DNA of 64,000 nt from NCBI GenBank assembly GCA_933228895.1, contig OW121855.1, positions 37,896,698 to 37,960,697 on the forward strand. Reading direction: 5' to 3'. Of the stretch, positions 1 to 11,465 are shown piece by piece. This stretch comes from Platycnemis pennipes (Eukaryota; Arthropoda; Insecta; Odonata; Platycnemididae). The notes under the pieces are model-generated. The model was not told the origin of the DNA. It saw nothing but the letters and a program-made list of their open reading frames with translations, and did not search any database. Position 1 is the first letter of the stretch; each line of letters opens with the position of its first letter. Made by a program: the position numbers and the translations under genes.

Positions 1-43
1 CGCTGGGCCGTGCAGAGGTGCGCGCTCATAACGCCCGCGGACG

Positions 44-409
44 ATGATGGCCCAACCGGGTCTCGTTTCCCAAAGATACACAAGTCGATCGGCGGAGTGT
101 TCCGAAACGATCGCATGCGTGAAACCGCTTTCGCGTGAACCACGTCGATCTAAATTTGCGCAAGAACAAAGGAGAACACGATCAAGGTTTTTACAAAAAA
201 TGCATCGTGCAAAGTCCAACATTTTGACTAGAATGGCCCCTGATTTTCTCATCACCCCCCAACATAGAACGACGACTTATGAAAAATCTTTCTCTGTGGT
301 CGGAGCACGATTATGGGACAGTGTTCCAAAGAATGTGAAGGATTCTATCTCTTTGTCTGTTTTTAAGCAAAGATTTTTTCGCTACATACAAACCCTCGAA
401 AGTGTATAA
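44..409 (+). pseudogene. LINE reverse transcriptase C-terminal remnant
   Basis: The open frame is 121 codons and closes with TAA at 407-409. Its last ~55 residues look like the tail of many arthropod LINE ORF2 proteins: a basic stretch, then R-T-T-T-Y-E-K-S-F, then the hallmark A-R-L-W-D-S-V-P, then a closing F-K-Q-R-F-F-R-Y-I. This tail lies downstream of the catalytic RT domain and helps bind the template in related elements. No catalytic Y-x-D-D box and no endonuclease domain are visible, so it cannot be an active enzyme. The first ~50 residues (M at 44) are not recognisable; the ATG is probably internal to a longer ancestral frame that is off the left edge or frameshifted. Confidence 0.65.
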
Positions 410-544
410 CTTCTGTTGTTATTTCTTCTCTCTTATATTCTCATGTTATTTTCACTATAATGTATCCGCCCATCCCCATATTTTCCCCATATCAATTTTG
501 TTATTTGTCTGTTATGAGCTCTATTGTATTGTATAGCTCAATTA

Positions 545-602
545 TGTTCTTAATGGACCAGTCCAAGAACAGTAAATAAATATTATTATTATTATTATTA
601 TC
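545..602 (+). repeat. LINE 3'-terminal stem-loop and (ATT)n tail
   Basis: TGTTCT (545-550) pairs with AGAACA (566-571), and TGGA (554-557) pairs with TCCA (562-565), leaving a CCAG loop and a small TAA bulge. About eight bases later the sequence runs into ATT repeats (580-600). A 3' stem-loop next to a short tandem repeat is the recognition signal used for target-primed reverse transcription by L2/CR1-type LINEs. Confidence 0.55.
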
Positions 603-1390
603 GTTTAGCCATTTTTATTTTTGAAACATCAGGATAATTCCACATTTCTGTGATCGAGGACGTAGAAGCACCTTTCACTTTTGGTGAACCAACAATAATA
701 GTCCTGGATTTGTATCGATCATATAAATAATCATTATAGTCTCTACATTTTAGTTGAGAAGACTTGCTTGTGAGAATCCCACTTCGGTGTCTCGTTTCTC
801 ATAGGTTTTGGGTGAAACTAACTTAGACGGTGGAACACTTTAAAACCTATTTTTAAACCCTTAAAATACTTTTAGATTCTCACCTGTTACCATTTCAACG
901 TACATATAGATACTGAACCACAATAAATGAATTCCCCCCAAAGTCGCAGCTGATCGTAGGCTTTCGCAGCGTGGATGAAGCCCAGTTGTCTCTTTGTAAC
1001 AGGCACTGCCTGTTACGCTGCAGCTACCGAAAGATACAAGTGGGCATCCTCCCAAAGTCCTTCGGAAATTCTTTCAAGCTATTAGCTACGGAGTCGATAT
1101 TAATAGGATATCATAAGTAGTTTACGACCTGGCTGGCACAGGCAGCAAAAACTGAGTGTTCCAGACCTAAGACTACAGCTAAGATTGAGAAACTGCGTAC
1201 TTTCTGAATGACCGTAAAAGGTGAAGAAATAGGTACTCATTCGCGGAAACGTTTGAGATCACGAAATCGGAGTGCCAGGCTCTCGTCAAAACTTATTTAA
1301 ATCCCAATCGACCGTGAGCGCACAACAGATAAGCGTGAGAAGGATATAATTTTAGAGTAAGCATGAAAAAAGGAATCATGGAAATCACAC
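603..1390. other. No gene seen; AT-rich intergenic DNA
   Basis: Only short frames occur (longest 64 codons, 861-1055 on the minus strand) and none resembles a known protein. No repeat longer than a few bases stands out. Confidence 0.6.
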
Positions 1391-1690
1391 CGAAAAAAAG
1401 ATTTCTTTAAATCGAGAGGCGCCCTCTTGATTTAAGAGTAGATCTCACTTGAATAGGTGCCCAGAATATTTTCTTAATTTAAGAGGGGATCCCAGTAGAG
1501 TGGTAGCCGCATGAAAAATATTCTTAAATTAAGAATATTATCTTAACATCGAATAGCGTCCTGTATTCTTAAATTAAGAATACTCTCTTGGGAGATAAGT
1601 GTAATTTATGCATATATTAAGAAAAATTTCTTGCTATTTTAAGAATTTTAACCTCTTTAACTAAGAATATCGAGGCACGGTAATATAAGC
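1391..1690. repeat. Cluster of TTCTTAA/TTAAGAA palindromes
   Basis: At least five palindromic or near-palindromic blocks share the core TTCTTAA-TTAAGAA. Examples are CTCTTGATTTAAGAG (1424-1438), TTCTTAATTTAAGAG (1471-1485), a 21-bp block at 1518-1538 and another at 1563-1583; the last two differ mainly in the outermost bases and are symmetric about one central A. Further half-sites follow to about 1680. The spacing is irregular (roughly 45-50 bp between the first four), so this is not a simple satellite. No open frame crosses it. It may be a degenerate tandem array, or an array of binding sites for a dimeric DNA-binding protein; the sequence alone does not decide. Confidence 0.5.
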
Positions 1691-2659
1691 ACTGCAATTT
1701 TTAATTGGGTAAAATGCGTTTATTTTATAAAAACAATACAATTTCAGCACAAATTTGAAATTGCCACGGCACAATAATGTCTATGTTTAAAGGTAATATA
1801 TACCTTCCCATCATCATCAGCTCTAGGGAATGCCAGAAAATAGGTACCGTGATGACACAAGAAGCAATAGTTCAGTTGCCTTTATTTCAAAGCATTGTAA
1901 ATGAGCATTGAAACCAATAGTATTCATTGCAGTTACAACGAAGAGGCATACTCACTTTTAAAACGCTCATTTTCAACAAGTTCCAACAAGTTATTCTCCT
2001 TCCAAAAGTTCCTAAAAGTCATCCTTCTTCAGAGAGTCTTCCTCTTCCGCGTCCAATTCCATGACGATGGCTGGATACTGGCGATAAATGAAGCACGGTC
2101 AATAATCTTGAATAATATCGCAGGTCGAGCGTCTGAACAAGAAAGATGATGATGAATGGAAACCCGTGGCTCGCGGACTGTGAAGTCTGCCTTTCGCTCC
2201 ATGACTGTGAACAGTGGGCGCTAGGAAGCGCCCAAAAATGTGTTGAAGAATGGAAATCACCTTGATAATGCTCCATTTCCACAACTAGTGTAGGAACGAG
2301 CATAGCTACGCGCTGAAAAGGGGGCCCTTGGTGGCCAACCTAACGACGTTGCATGTTGCCTTGAGCCGTGAAGTTTGAAGATCGCAAACGTTTGCCAAGT
2401 TTTAAACTTCTAGTTGAAATTGGACTGCTAGATAAATCCGCCGATGATTCGGGTAATTATGTCGCTATGTCACAATTCTTATTTGGCGCCCAATTGAAGA
2501 GAACCACGTGAGAAGGTTTACTTTATCTATGCAGTTTTGTTGGTACCTCTGCCGACGTAGCCCGTTACTCCCCTAATCCCCTTCTCGCTACCCTTTCCTT
2601 CCCCTTCTTTCCCCATTCCCTCGAGCATTTAAGTCCCTTAGTAACCATAGCGATTACAA
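1691..2659. other. No gene supported
   Basis: Frames of 82 codons (1901-2149, plus) and 94 codons (2019-2303, minus) overlap in opposite directions. Neither has a recognisable domain or conserved-looking composition. I see no transposon ends. Confidence 0.5.
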
Positions 2660-2832
2660 AAATATTCTAACATTGAGAATATTTTCTTAAACTCTGTAAG
2701 TTTCAGGCCGTGACTGCTAGATGGCATTAGTTCCGACTCACTCAAGTAAGAAAATCCTAAATCTAGAATCTCGTCTTAGATGTCAGCTGTAAGAATATTT
2801 TCCTCTGAATTTAAGAATATTTTTTTTTTCAG
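2660..2832. repeat. Second cluster of AAGAATATT-type motifs, ending in a T-tract
   Basis: The same vocabulary as 1391-1690 returns: ATATTCTAACATTGAGAATAT (2661-2681 region), TTTCTTAAAC, GTAAGAATATTTTCC and TTTAAGAATATT running into about ten T and CAG at 2832. It is separated from the first cluster by about 1 kb of unrelated sequence. The repetition suggests one expanded or duplicated motif family. Confidence 0.4.
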
Positions 2833-5085
2833 TGCACTAACGCAAGGACGTTAATGAGGCTCCATTGATGACACAAATTCGAATAGACACTATTTTTCTT
2901 GCAAATAATACCAATATTGTCAAAGCTAGGATGATTACCAACAGATTACGGAAATTGATATCGAGTAAGAAACAATATTGGGTAAAAATATGGCTACCTC
3001 TACGAGCAAAAAAAATCTGATTAGCGGCAACATGAGCATTTAATTTGAAATGAATCGTGATTACGCATGTTAACTTATAATCCTGATTGATGTCATTGAC
3101 TAATTTTCACCTGAAACTTTTCAGTTTTGGATAAGATTTAAAAGATATTTCATCATCCGCCCTTTTATAGTCCTCAAATGCCTGGTACAGGAAAATTACG
3201 AAAGAACACAGGCTATCATAAAATTACTGTAGAATTCGCAATAAAAAGGGCCATATAATCAAATACACAATGGATGAAGTTATTTCAAAAATGAGAAACA
3301 GACGTACATATTCATCCGGGTATTGCGAAATTTTTCGCTATTATCACCCCAATAAGCATGGCATTCATAGGACCTGAATTCCAGGAGGTTGATTTTCCAA
3401 GCAGTACATTGAAAAATATTTTCGATTTGTAAGTAACGACACAGCTAAAAATAACAAAATATATTTCTCTCTTCAAGTATATTTACTCTTTTCTCCTACA
3501 GATTGCCACCCTCTCCTATCACCATCGTTAAATCGGGCCGTTTGGACGGTATTATTTAGATATAATGTACCACCACTGGCCCAAGGTCCATCGGGCTGTT
3601 TGGGGGGAATCGTTTAGGTATACCACACAGAGCCCAATCAAATGAAAATGTCCCTTTGCATAACAAATGAATCTATGTTGAATAACTCGGATAGTAACAA
3701 GAAGTGTAATCATAAGCAGAACATGAGTCATAAATCGTTGAAGCCGTCACAACGAAAATTACAAGGTAGAAACCAGGCCGAAAATTACAAGGCATATTTT
3801 CTCAATTTGGCACCTACAATTTTATTCGAATTTCATACAACACTCAAGGCGAGATAACACCATACAAAACGTAGCACTATGTTCAGAACCTGAGCACCCA
3901 TGCTTCATAAAATATTGAGAGAAAAAGAATTAGACTGGTAGGGGCGGATTCGTGATAACGGCGTATGTGACCTGTTATTTTTTTATGAAATCATGGATAA
4001 TTTATCGGTTGATCAAAAAATTCCAGGTGAAGACAGCTTTTCACGTTGGGTGTGTGTCTTCACGAAAGGACAAGGTAAGAACTTAACTCATCAACCCCAA
4101 GGAGTTCACTCTTCCATGCACATCACTTAATTAAAGACATATGCTTGTCATAGCATTAACAACAGCAGCTTTTATAAAAGTATGTACTACTTAAAGATCC
4201 CCTACTAATTCAAATCTTAATCTTAGAATAGCCTAATTATTCTAGTACCGCATCGAGAGACACCAAAACTTCTCTGCATTTGAATACTAGGACATATTTT
4301 CTTAGGGGTCAATACTTCCAAAAATTATCATTGTACACGATGACTATAACATAAATAACTTCCGGCTCGTTATAACAAGCGAGAAGTTTTTCCTATATTT
4401 TGCTCTTTGTCTCCAAACGGTCTTTTAAGGAATTATTAAATGGAGGAAAATTATAATGCAAGAATTTTCGTTCTCTCAAAAAATATAGAATCGCTAAACA
4501 TTGCTTCGAAGAGAAAATAAATGCTCGTTTCCTATTTATAAACCCATGAATCTGAAATAAATGGTTCAGTTAAGGCCTCATGTTGTGTGGGACATTCCAC
4601 CACAAAGATTTCTGCAATTGATTCGATCTAACTCGACACGTCGTAATCCACGTATGACCAATACCATTAAGAGCAACTATTACCAAATCATAAGATTCAA
4701 AATATTCTTAGGAATGAATGCACAAAGAAAGCTCAGTCAATCGGTGTCCTGAAAGTATAGAAATATAGGCACCATCTGGGATTGATGCACAAATATTTTA
4801 AACGAAAGAGGTGCGGTTGTTTTAACGGCGGTTATAGGTTTCAAATACAGAGCTTAACCCAAGGTTATGGTTAATTAGGGTAGATCTAAGTAAAGCCTGA
4901 GCACAACAGTGAGGGGGATTCATATATCAGGAAACCGGGGCATGATCCATCCCTTACGCTGATTATTGTCTTTCAGAAAGATTCACCAGAAAAATCCCGA
5001 GTTTGGCTTTTGCTAGAAGTCTCCAAAGAGGCCGCTCTCGGCTTTTAATCAGGAACCTCCGGTCAATAACCTAACATCCTATCCA
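2833..5085. other. No gene seen; AT-rich with one small direct repeat
   Basis: Only frames of up to 71 codons occur (3642-3857 plus, 4561-4752 plus), without recognisable features. Within it, a phrase of about 40 bp starting ATCGGGC(C/T)GTTTGG is repeated at about 3532 and 3590 with substitutions, so a short tandem duplication is likely. Confidence 0.5.
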
Positions 5086-6240
5086 TATGGCTATCACACT
5101 GCGTGAGGGGAACGAAATATCAAAGGCGACAGCATCATGTGCAGGCGAGAAAAGAGATTCCCGTCCTCCTGATCCCGTCACTCTTACGATCTCTAGCACG
5201 CGAAGGAAGGCTTCACGCCCCAGAGAAATAAATCTTAGGAGTCACGTACGGAAACCACGTGAATCCGGGGAAAAGTTTTGAACCCTTACCGGTACTGGTG
5301 GGATAGTGGAGAGGGATACGGCGACGGAAGCGTCCCCTTATACGGTAGTGGTAGAAAAATAAAAGAGAAAAAAAACGAGGAAAATCGATAAGCACCGTTC
5401 CGACCTCGAAAAAAAAAGAAGAAAGAAAGCAATAAGGAGACAATCACGCGCCTTCGTCGCTAATAAATGCAGATTGCCCAAGAGGGTGGGCTGGGTGGTG
5501 AGGTTGGCGGAGGGGAGGAGGAAGAGGAGGTTTTCCAGAGGTAAAAGCCAGAACGAGCGGGAAAGAGAAAGGGGTGGAGAAACGGGAAATATTTTCGTCG
5601 GGAATAATCCCGGTAGGGCGGAGCGAGAGGAGAAGAGAGGGATGGTAAGAGGAAGCTGCAGATTGAAAGCGGGGGTGAAAGTGGGGGGGGGGGGGGGGGG
5701 GGTGGGGGGGGGGGGGGGGTAGGCTAAAAAGGGGGTTCAGGTGCGCGAGCGGAGGGTAATGAGCGCCGCTGATCTTGAGGGTGGCGGGGGAGCGAACTGA
5801 AGGGAGGGCGGGTTGGAAGTAGTGGAGAGAGAGAGGGAGAGGAGGGTTGGAGGATGGCTGAAAATCACATCCAATCTTCTGCGGGGGGGGAGGGTAGGTG
5901 GGTAGGTGGCGATGCTTTGGCACAAACGGATGAACCACTCGGGAGGTTCGTTGCGAATTTAGCGATCCCGCCGCTAGCGTTAAGCGATCCGGAGAACGAT
6001 CGGGAATGGCATCACTCGCCGGGACCCTGGAGGCTTTCGCGACAAGCGTTCTCCTTTTAGCGGCGTGACTTCGCCGCCCGCGGGGGGCTTTTCGCATCCC
6101 TAATCTCGACTTCATTTGCGCCGTGAAATAACAATATCAGCGCGTGTTTCTCACCTCGGGAATTGAATCGAGTGCTGGTTTCCGTGATATACGGGTGCGA
6201 TCCACATTGCTATCGCGAGCAATAAGGCACGGCGCTTTGC
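5086..6240. other. GC/CpG-rich, purine-skewed island (possible regulatory DNA)
   Basis: Composition shifts sharply from AT-rich flanks to G/A-rich on the plus strand (5480-5860), with many GAGGAGG and GGGAGAG runs, then to CpG-rich sequence (5930-6180). The longest frame (5444-6115, minus, 223 codons) is proline/serine/histidine low complexity that simply reads the G-runs backwards, and an overlapping plus frame is glycine/arginine rich, so I do not call a gene. CpG-dense islands in insect DNA often mark promoters or enhancers; that role is inference. Confidence 0.45.
5683..5719 (+). repeat. Poly-G tract (G20-T-G16)
   Basis: An almost pure guanine run, broken by one T at 5703. It can form a G-quadruplex on the plus strand. 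Exact length is uncertain because homopolymers of this size are error-prone in sequencing. Confidence 0.85.
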
Positions 6241-9200
6241 GGCATTGAAATGAGAATAGGAATAAGTTATTCAATCGTCTTGGGCGTGGCTGGTAGCAAT
6301 TTCCAGGATGAAATTGGCGGTGAGAAAACTTAATAACTTTCTCCGAATTTTACCAGTGCTGTAAAAGTTGAACCTCCATTCCGTTCGACATTAATTCCAA
6401 CAGAGTGCAGCTCTCCATTCTGGAAATACACCCCCGCACAATTCCTTTCCCACTTAACAAGAAATCTTTCCTTTCCCCTGGGGAATTAAAATACCGTTGT
6501 TTTCTTCTTAAGCCCTTGGGCATGGGTTTGAAACAGAAAATTTAATTGGATAAGAGGCCTTAAATAAATGAGTTTACTTTACATTTTTTTCATTATATAC
6601 CTTCCTCAATGGGAGATACACGATTTTAAACGGGATGAGTAGCGGAAGATGTGAGGAGGAATACCATTAAAAATGCAACGGTTTCCTAGATGAAAAGTGC
6701 AGGGGTGCTATGATGGAGGATAAGCCTATGACAGCCTAAGGTTAGAAATAGACGATATGCATATTTTTCCGATCGATGGATAGACTTATGCTGCTGATGA
6801 ATTTTAAGAAAAGACTTACTAACAAATTAACTGTTGTATTTTACTCTAAATATCGCTAAAAGGCATCAGTGCCAGGTTAAGATTAATTAAACAGGAGACG
6901 ATTTATGCCTCAATTTCATTTTTCTTACCACGGATCTGAGAGAAACGTTAACAGAAAAACACTTTGTTTAAAGTGAAAGATAATTTAGATTTGAAAAATA
7001 TTCTGCGGGTAACACATGCTAAATGTAACAATGAATGAAAGTGACATGAAAGAATAATTATCGCGGAAAATGTGAAAGTAATTCAATTCTTCTTATTTAA
7101 TCCTCTTAGCTTTGTCAGCAAAAGTTTACAATAGGAGTAATGTATGTCATTCACACTAACACAACAAATATGTTACCAAGTACCCTACAATATTACAAAT
7201 GTATGGACCCTCACTTATATTTTCATAATCAACCACACACTCATTCTACTTAACCTTTTCCTAGTGAGGTTCAGATTATATCCATGAACGGGTGGCAGGC
7301 TTGAAGAGGATATATGACCACGCAGACTCAAGTTTATCTCTTCAAGGAATTGGGGAAACAGCAATTCCGTTGGAAATGCCATAGCTACGACAGGAGAACA
7401 ATTCCTATGTGAAAAGTGATTTGTTTTAGGCCCAGTAAGCATTTATACGTACATCACCAGCAGCGGGCATACTGCATCCGAGGCAGCTTCACTAAAGATC
7501 CTTGGGGGAAAGTGAAGGTGGAACGGAGTGAAAGAGGCTTAAAGAGGAAGGAACGGAGGGATCAGACGACTGACTCTTCATGGAATACATCCAAGTAGGA
7601 AAAATTAACTTCCCTTCAGAAGACTTATTCTCACAGCAGCAAGTAAACAAGGAATCATACAATTTTTAGTCGAAACCACAGCTTCTAATGAAGAGGGAGA
7701 TCGTGAAGAATATTCCCTGCTGGTGACAATGAGATCGCTTGAAGTACTTAATACTAACCAAAATGCTGACTTAATAGGTAGTTACTTCGGTAGATTCAAA
7801 AGAAGGTCAATTTATATTTTGAGTGTCTGATACCAACATTCAATGAAGTATGCCAATACTACTTTTGTCTCCAAACCGAGGAAAATCAAGCAGTCGATAA
7901 AGGCGGATATCGAATACGTCATAGATATATTGACTAATTCTGGATATCCGCAAATGTGTCGATGTTAGTCTTTGACTTCTCTATGGCACGTTTGAAGGTT
8001 TCGGATTTCTAAGACATTAATTGCCAAAGGTTGTCGATATTTAAAGAATTGAGTGCACTATTCATTTTGCTAAGAAAACATGAACCCACGTCACTGGTAA
8101 TAAGTTACCGTGTCTCATTCTGATATAATACATGTTAATCGGCACTTATAGATAAAGAGTATTGTTTTACGGCTTAGGGGCACAATAATCGCAGATGTGT
8201 ATTTCTGAGAGATGCTCTGTAATAATTGAATGGCGTGAAGCCACATATTGCATGGAAAACTTCCAACATGCCCGAAAGATTGTCCAGAAAATAGACCAGT
8301 TCCTCTTCCACACACTCATCCATGAAGTTTACACGGTTTGAAATACTTCAACTTGTGCATTTTATTACATACAGAAAATTATGAAAAGTTTGCTCTCTCT
8401 ACTATCATACGAATGCTGAAAACCATTCCATCCAATGAGTTAGAAATCACGATGCTGGCAGGTAACATAGTTGAACAAGGCTATGAATACTGAAAAAATT
8501 ATTTTTACTGAAATCGTTCACGTCCTGGAGTATCTGTCATTGAGAAAATGGAATTTGGCCAAATTAAGTGCGTTTGAAAAAAACCTTATCCGCAATGTTT
8601 ATCCTCAGGCTAAATAGAGACATCACATTTTATGAAATGGACGTCAGTGCGGCTCCAATTTTAAGGCCCTAATCAAACAAACGATGGGGTCACAGCAATT
8701 CGTTGCCTTATCAATATGAAGCATTTTTCAAGGAGTGAACTAAATTTATCCTACAAGTAACAGAGGGTCGGTTTCTAAACTGCAACAAAAATTATCTCAG
8801 ATTCGCAGCATGATCCTACTTTCGTCAATAATGAAATATTTGAGGCGGAAATGAAATTTAACGCACAGTTATTATTAATAAACGTCGGATAATTGAAGTT
8901 TAAGAAGTGAACGTTTTATCATAATATCTTAGAAAATTCGTCACACCCACCATTATATGTAGTCTGAAATGCTTCATAGTTTCTGTTTTCAAAAACCAAT
9001 AAACTACACTGTTGTTTGAAAAACAGTTAATATCATGTGCACTTAATGTTCATTCAAACTAAAATGTTTTACCAAAAGATTTAACTTATTTAGTAATTAT
9101 TTTGGTTAGTTTATTTTACAAAAATATTTATTCAAATCGATATACGACGTCAACAAATGCCCTATGCAACACTGATACAATATGAGAATGACAAGTAATC

Positions 9201-10035
9201 AAACAAAACAGCACCAAATGGCTTCTTAGTTATTTTAATTAGTACGGTCAATATTTAAGTCACGAGCAAAGCAACTTCAAAATTATCTCCTGGAGGAAAA
9301 TACTTTAGGAGGTGAATGAGCGAATGCACGAATGAAACACGGTTGTTAGTTTTTCTTCATAGTGACTTATCTCGTTAAGTTTTCTAGCCGCAAGGCATTT
9401 TCTACCTACTGCGTGCGGAAGGCACAACAAAACGAAACGTTTCCTATTAATACCTTTTGCTTACTTAACGCTGGTAATTGAAATTCTCCGAGGAAAAAGC
9501 TGTTTCCGCATCACTTTAACAGTTACTAAAGAGAATGAGAAGTTTAGAAAAATTTTTATCTCATTTGCCCATCTTATTTACAGCATCTCCGATGAATTTG
9601 TTTCCGTGAAAATAATTCCGTCAAGATGAGCACTTGAATCGTTGAAAACATGGCGTTTCACTGGGGATGGGAAACCACCCTAATTAGAGCAAAGAATGTT
9701 TATCAAACTGACCACGTACTATTTAGAATAAACGGTATCTCCCTCATGTAGGAGTATGCTTTTGGCAAGTACAGCATTACCGCCACCAGCCTGGAATAGT
9801 TTATCTTATTAAAAACTGAGTATTTAGAAAAGAAATTCGGAAACAGGGAACAAGAAAACGCAGTTATTTTCGTGGTAGGTACATTGCTAAAATATGAACA
9901 GCGATTCAAGACATTATTTCGAGTAATTTTTACCACACGTAGAAACTGAGAATCCGAGTCTAAGAAGGAAAAGAGCCAAACATAAACTCGTGTAGAGAGC
10001 CACTGAGTTGCCCATTTCAGAAATGGAGGAAGTAG
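6241..10035. other. No gene seen; long AT-rich stretch
   Basis: About 3.8 kb with no frame above 77 codons on either strand. Nothing resembles a known protein, RNA or transposon end. It could be intronic or intergenic. Confidence 0.55.
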
Positions 10036-10110
10036 CTGGCATGAGGTAAGACACTATATCCTGGCATGAGGTAAGACACTATATCCTGGCATGAGGTAAG
10101 ACACTATATC
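10036..10110 (+). repeat. Perfect 25-bp tandem repeat, three copies
   Basis: The unit CTGGCATGAGGTAAGACAC-TATATC occurs three times without a single mismatch (10036-10060, 10061-10085, 10086-10110). Perfect identity implies very recent expansion, or an assembly/replication slippage event. Each copy contains GAGGTAAGA, which looks like a 5' splice-site consensus, but nothing else supports splicing here. Confidence 0.95.
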
Positions 10111-10739
10111 CTTGATTCTTCCAAATGCTAGAAATAGATTTAGAGAATTTTAAAAATTATCCAGCGGTGATCGGCCGAAATTCTAGGGACCATTACGCCG
10201 AATGTAAACATAGCTTGTTGACAGAAGTGGAAGTCGTTCCACTTGCAGAAGGGAAAAAGGTTTTTTCCAGATAGATGTTTTACAAATCTTTATGGAGCGA
10301 TCGATGAGTCTCTTAGTCGTGGAATTTTCAAGTGATTCCGGCAGTAAGGGAGATATATGATAAGGGAGATAATGCTCAACTCCTAAGGCCGTCAAAACTC
10401 GGGGATAAAAAGGCTTAACCAATTAGATACTTCAGAATTACATTAGAATAATCAAGCTTGGATTCTTATGAATGTAGGATTATATCGAAGCTTTGAAACG
10501 AATAATTCTTTATAAACTTCAAGTAATTGAAAGACAAGAGAAGCAATAAATTACAGCCAGTTTTAAAAGCTAAGTGCAGACTACATTGGAAAATAAGGAT
10601 GCTGTTGGTTGACCGCAAGTTAACAATGACTGCATAATCATCAGGGGATAACAAAAACTGATTAATTTTACCAAGGACAGTGTAGAGATAAACAAGAAAA
10701 TAAATAAAAATAACCTCTCTTCGCCACAATAGAGGAAAG
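10111..10739. other. No gene seen
   Basis: AT-rich sequence with a 79-codon minus-strand frame (10183-10422) of no recognisable type. Confidence 0.5.
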
Positions 10740-11465
10740 AAAGTAACAAAAGCAAAGGAGCCCGCGGCTTTTGCGGGCAGAACCACGCAGCCTCAGTGTT
10801 GCACGCAGAAAGGCTGGAACGAAGCACACCAAAAAGAGAATCGGTGGAGACGAAGGGAAGAAATGAATATGAAAATGCGCTGATGAAGGGGAAGGACGAG
10901 ATACGCGACGGAATGAGACGGAGAAATAGGAGGAAGAGCCGGAGATATCTCAAGGGGGAATGAAAAGACGCAGGGAGGGAAGGAGGAAAGGAATGGATGG
11001 AGGGATGTGTGGTTTGCGCTAGGGGGTAACGAGGCCGAGGGGGCGGGTAAGGGCGTCCCGGGGGTCGGGGGGAGGTAAGAAAACCGAGGAGGGAGGAACG
11101 TGTGATGAAAGCGAATTGGCTCATCAGGGAGGTCGGACGGACAGGAGGGGACGAGACGAGCGCACGTACCGAGGAGTTGGTCGGGTCTGTGAGGACGGGG
11201 ACGAGGGATATTTGGCGAAACAATGGGGGGGAGCATGGGAGGGAGGGAAGAAAGGGAAGCATTATGGCCCGGCCTAGGGGTCAGTTTGAGGGGCGCAGCA
11301 TGGGGAGGGGGAAGAGGAACCGGCGCCGCGAAATTTACCCTGCATTCAATGAAACGTTTACGTGGTCAGCCGCATATTAAGATCTCGGATGAACTCAAGG
11401 CGGGCGTCTCGACCTTGCCGTTTCGCCTCGGCTCCTTGAGGATCGGACAAATCTGCCTGGCATGC
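10740..11465. other. GC/CpG-rich, purine-skewed island
   Basis: The plus strand is dominated by G and A (GGAGGGA, GGGGGAG) with frequent CG dinucleotides, between AT-rich flanks. Overlapping long frames exist on both strands (minus 10570-11262 with 230 codons, minus 10793-11236, plus 11223-11663). The minus ones are serine/proline/leucine low complexity. Mutually overlapping frames of this kind are typical of stop-poor GC-rich DNA, so no gene is called. Confidence 0.45.

Larger units (their letters stand above)
1..602 (+). mobile_element. 3' end of a decayed non-LTR retrotransposon (LINE, CR1/L2-like)
   Basis: Three parts are seen in the order expected of a LINE 3' end. First comes a reverse-transcriptase C-terminal remnant (to 409). 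Then an AT-rich 3' UTR of about 130 bp. Then a short stem-loop (545-571) followed by an (ATT)n tail (580-600). LINEs of the CR1/L2 group end in a stem-loop plus a short microsatellite rather than poly(A), so I lean to that group; this is inference. The first 190 bases are much richer in CpG than the UTR. The element is cut by the window edge, so its 5' extent is unknown. Confidence 0.7.

Noticed and set aside
2820..2832. Polypyrimidine run plus CAG resembling a 3' splice site
   Set aside because: No branch point, downstream reading frame or conserved coding segment follows.
5444..6115. 223-codon minus-strand open frame, proline-rich
   Set aside because: It reads the poly-G tract backwards as polyproline, overlaps a plus-strand frame and has no domain. 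Stop-poor GC-rich DNA explains it.
10036..10110. CRISPR array
   Set aside because: Repeats are directly adjacent with no spacers, and the genome is eukaryotic.
10570..11262. 230-codon minus-strand open frame, longest in the window
   Set aside because: Serine/proline/leucine low complexity inside a purine-skewed island, with competing frames on both strands. No conserved motif.
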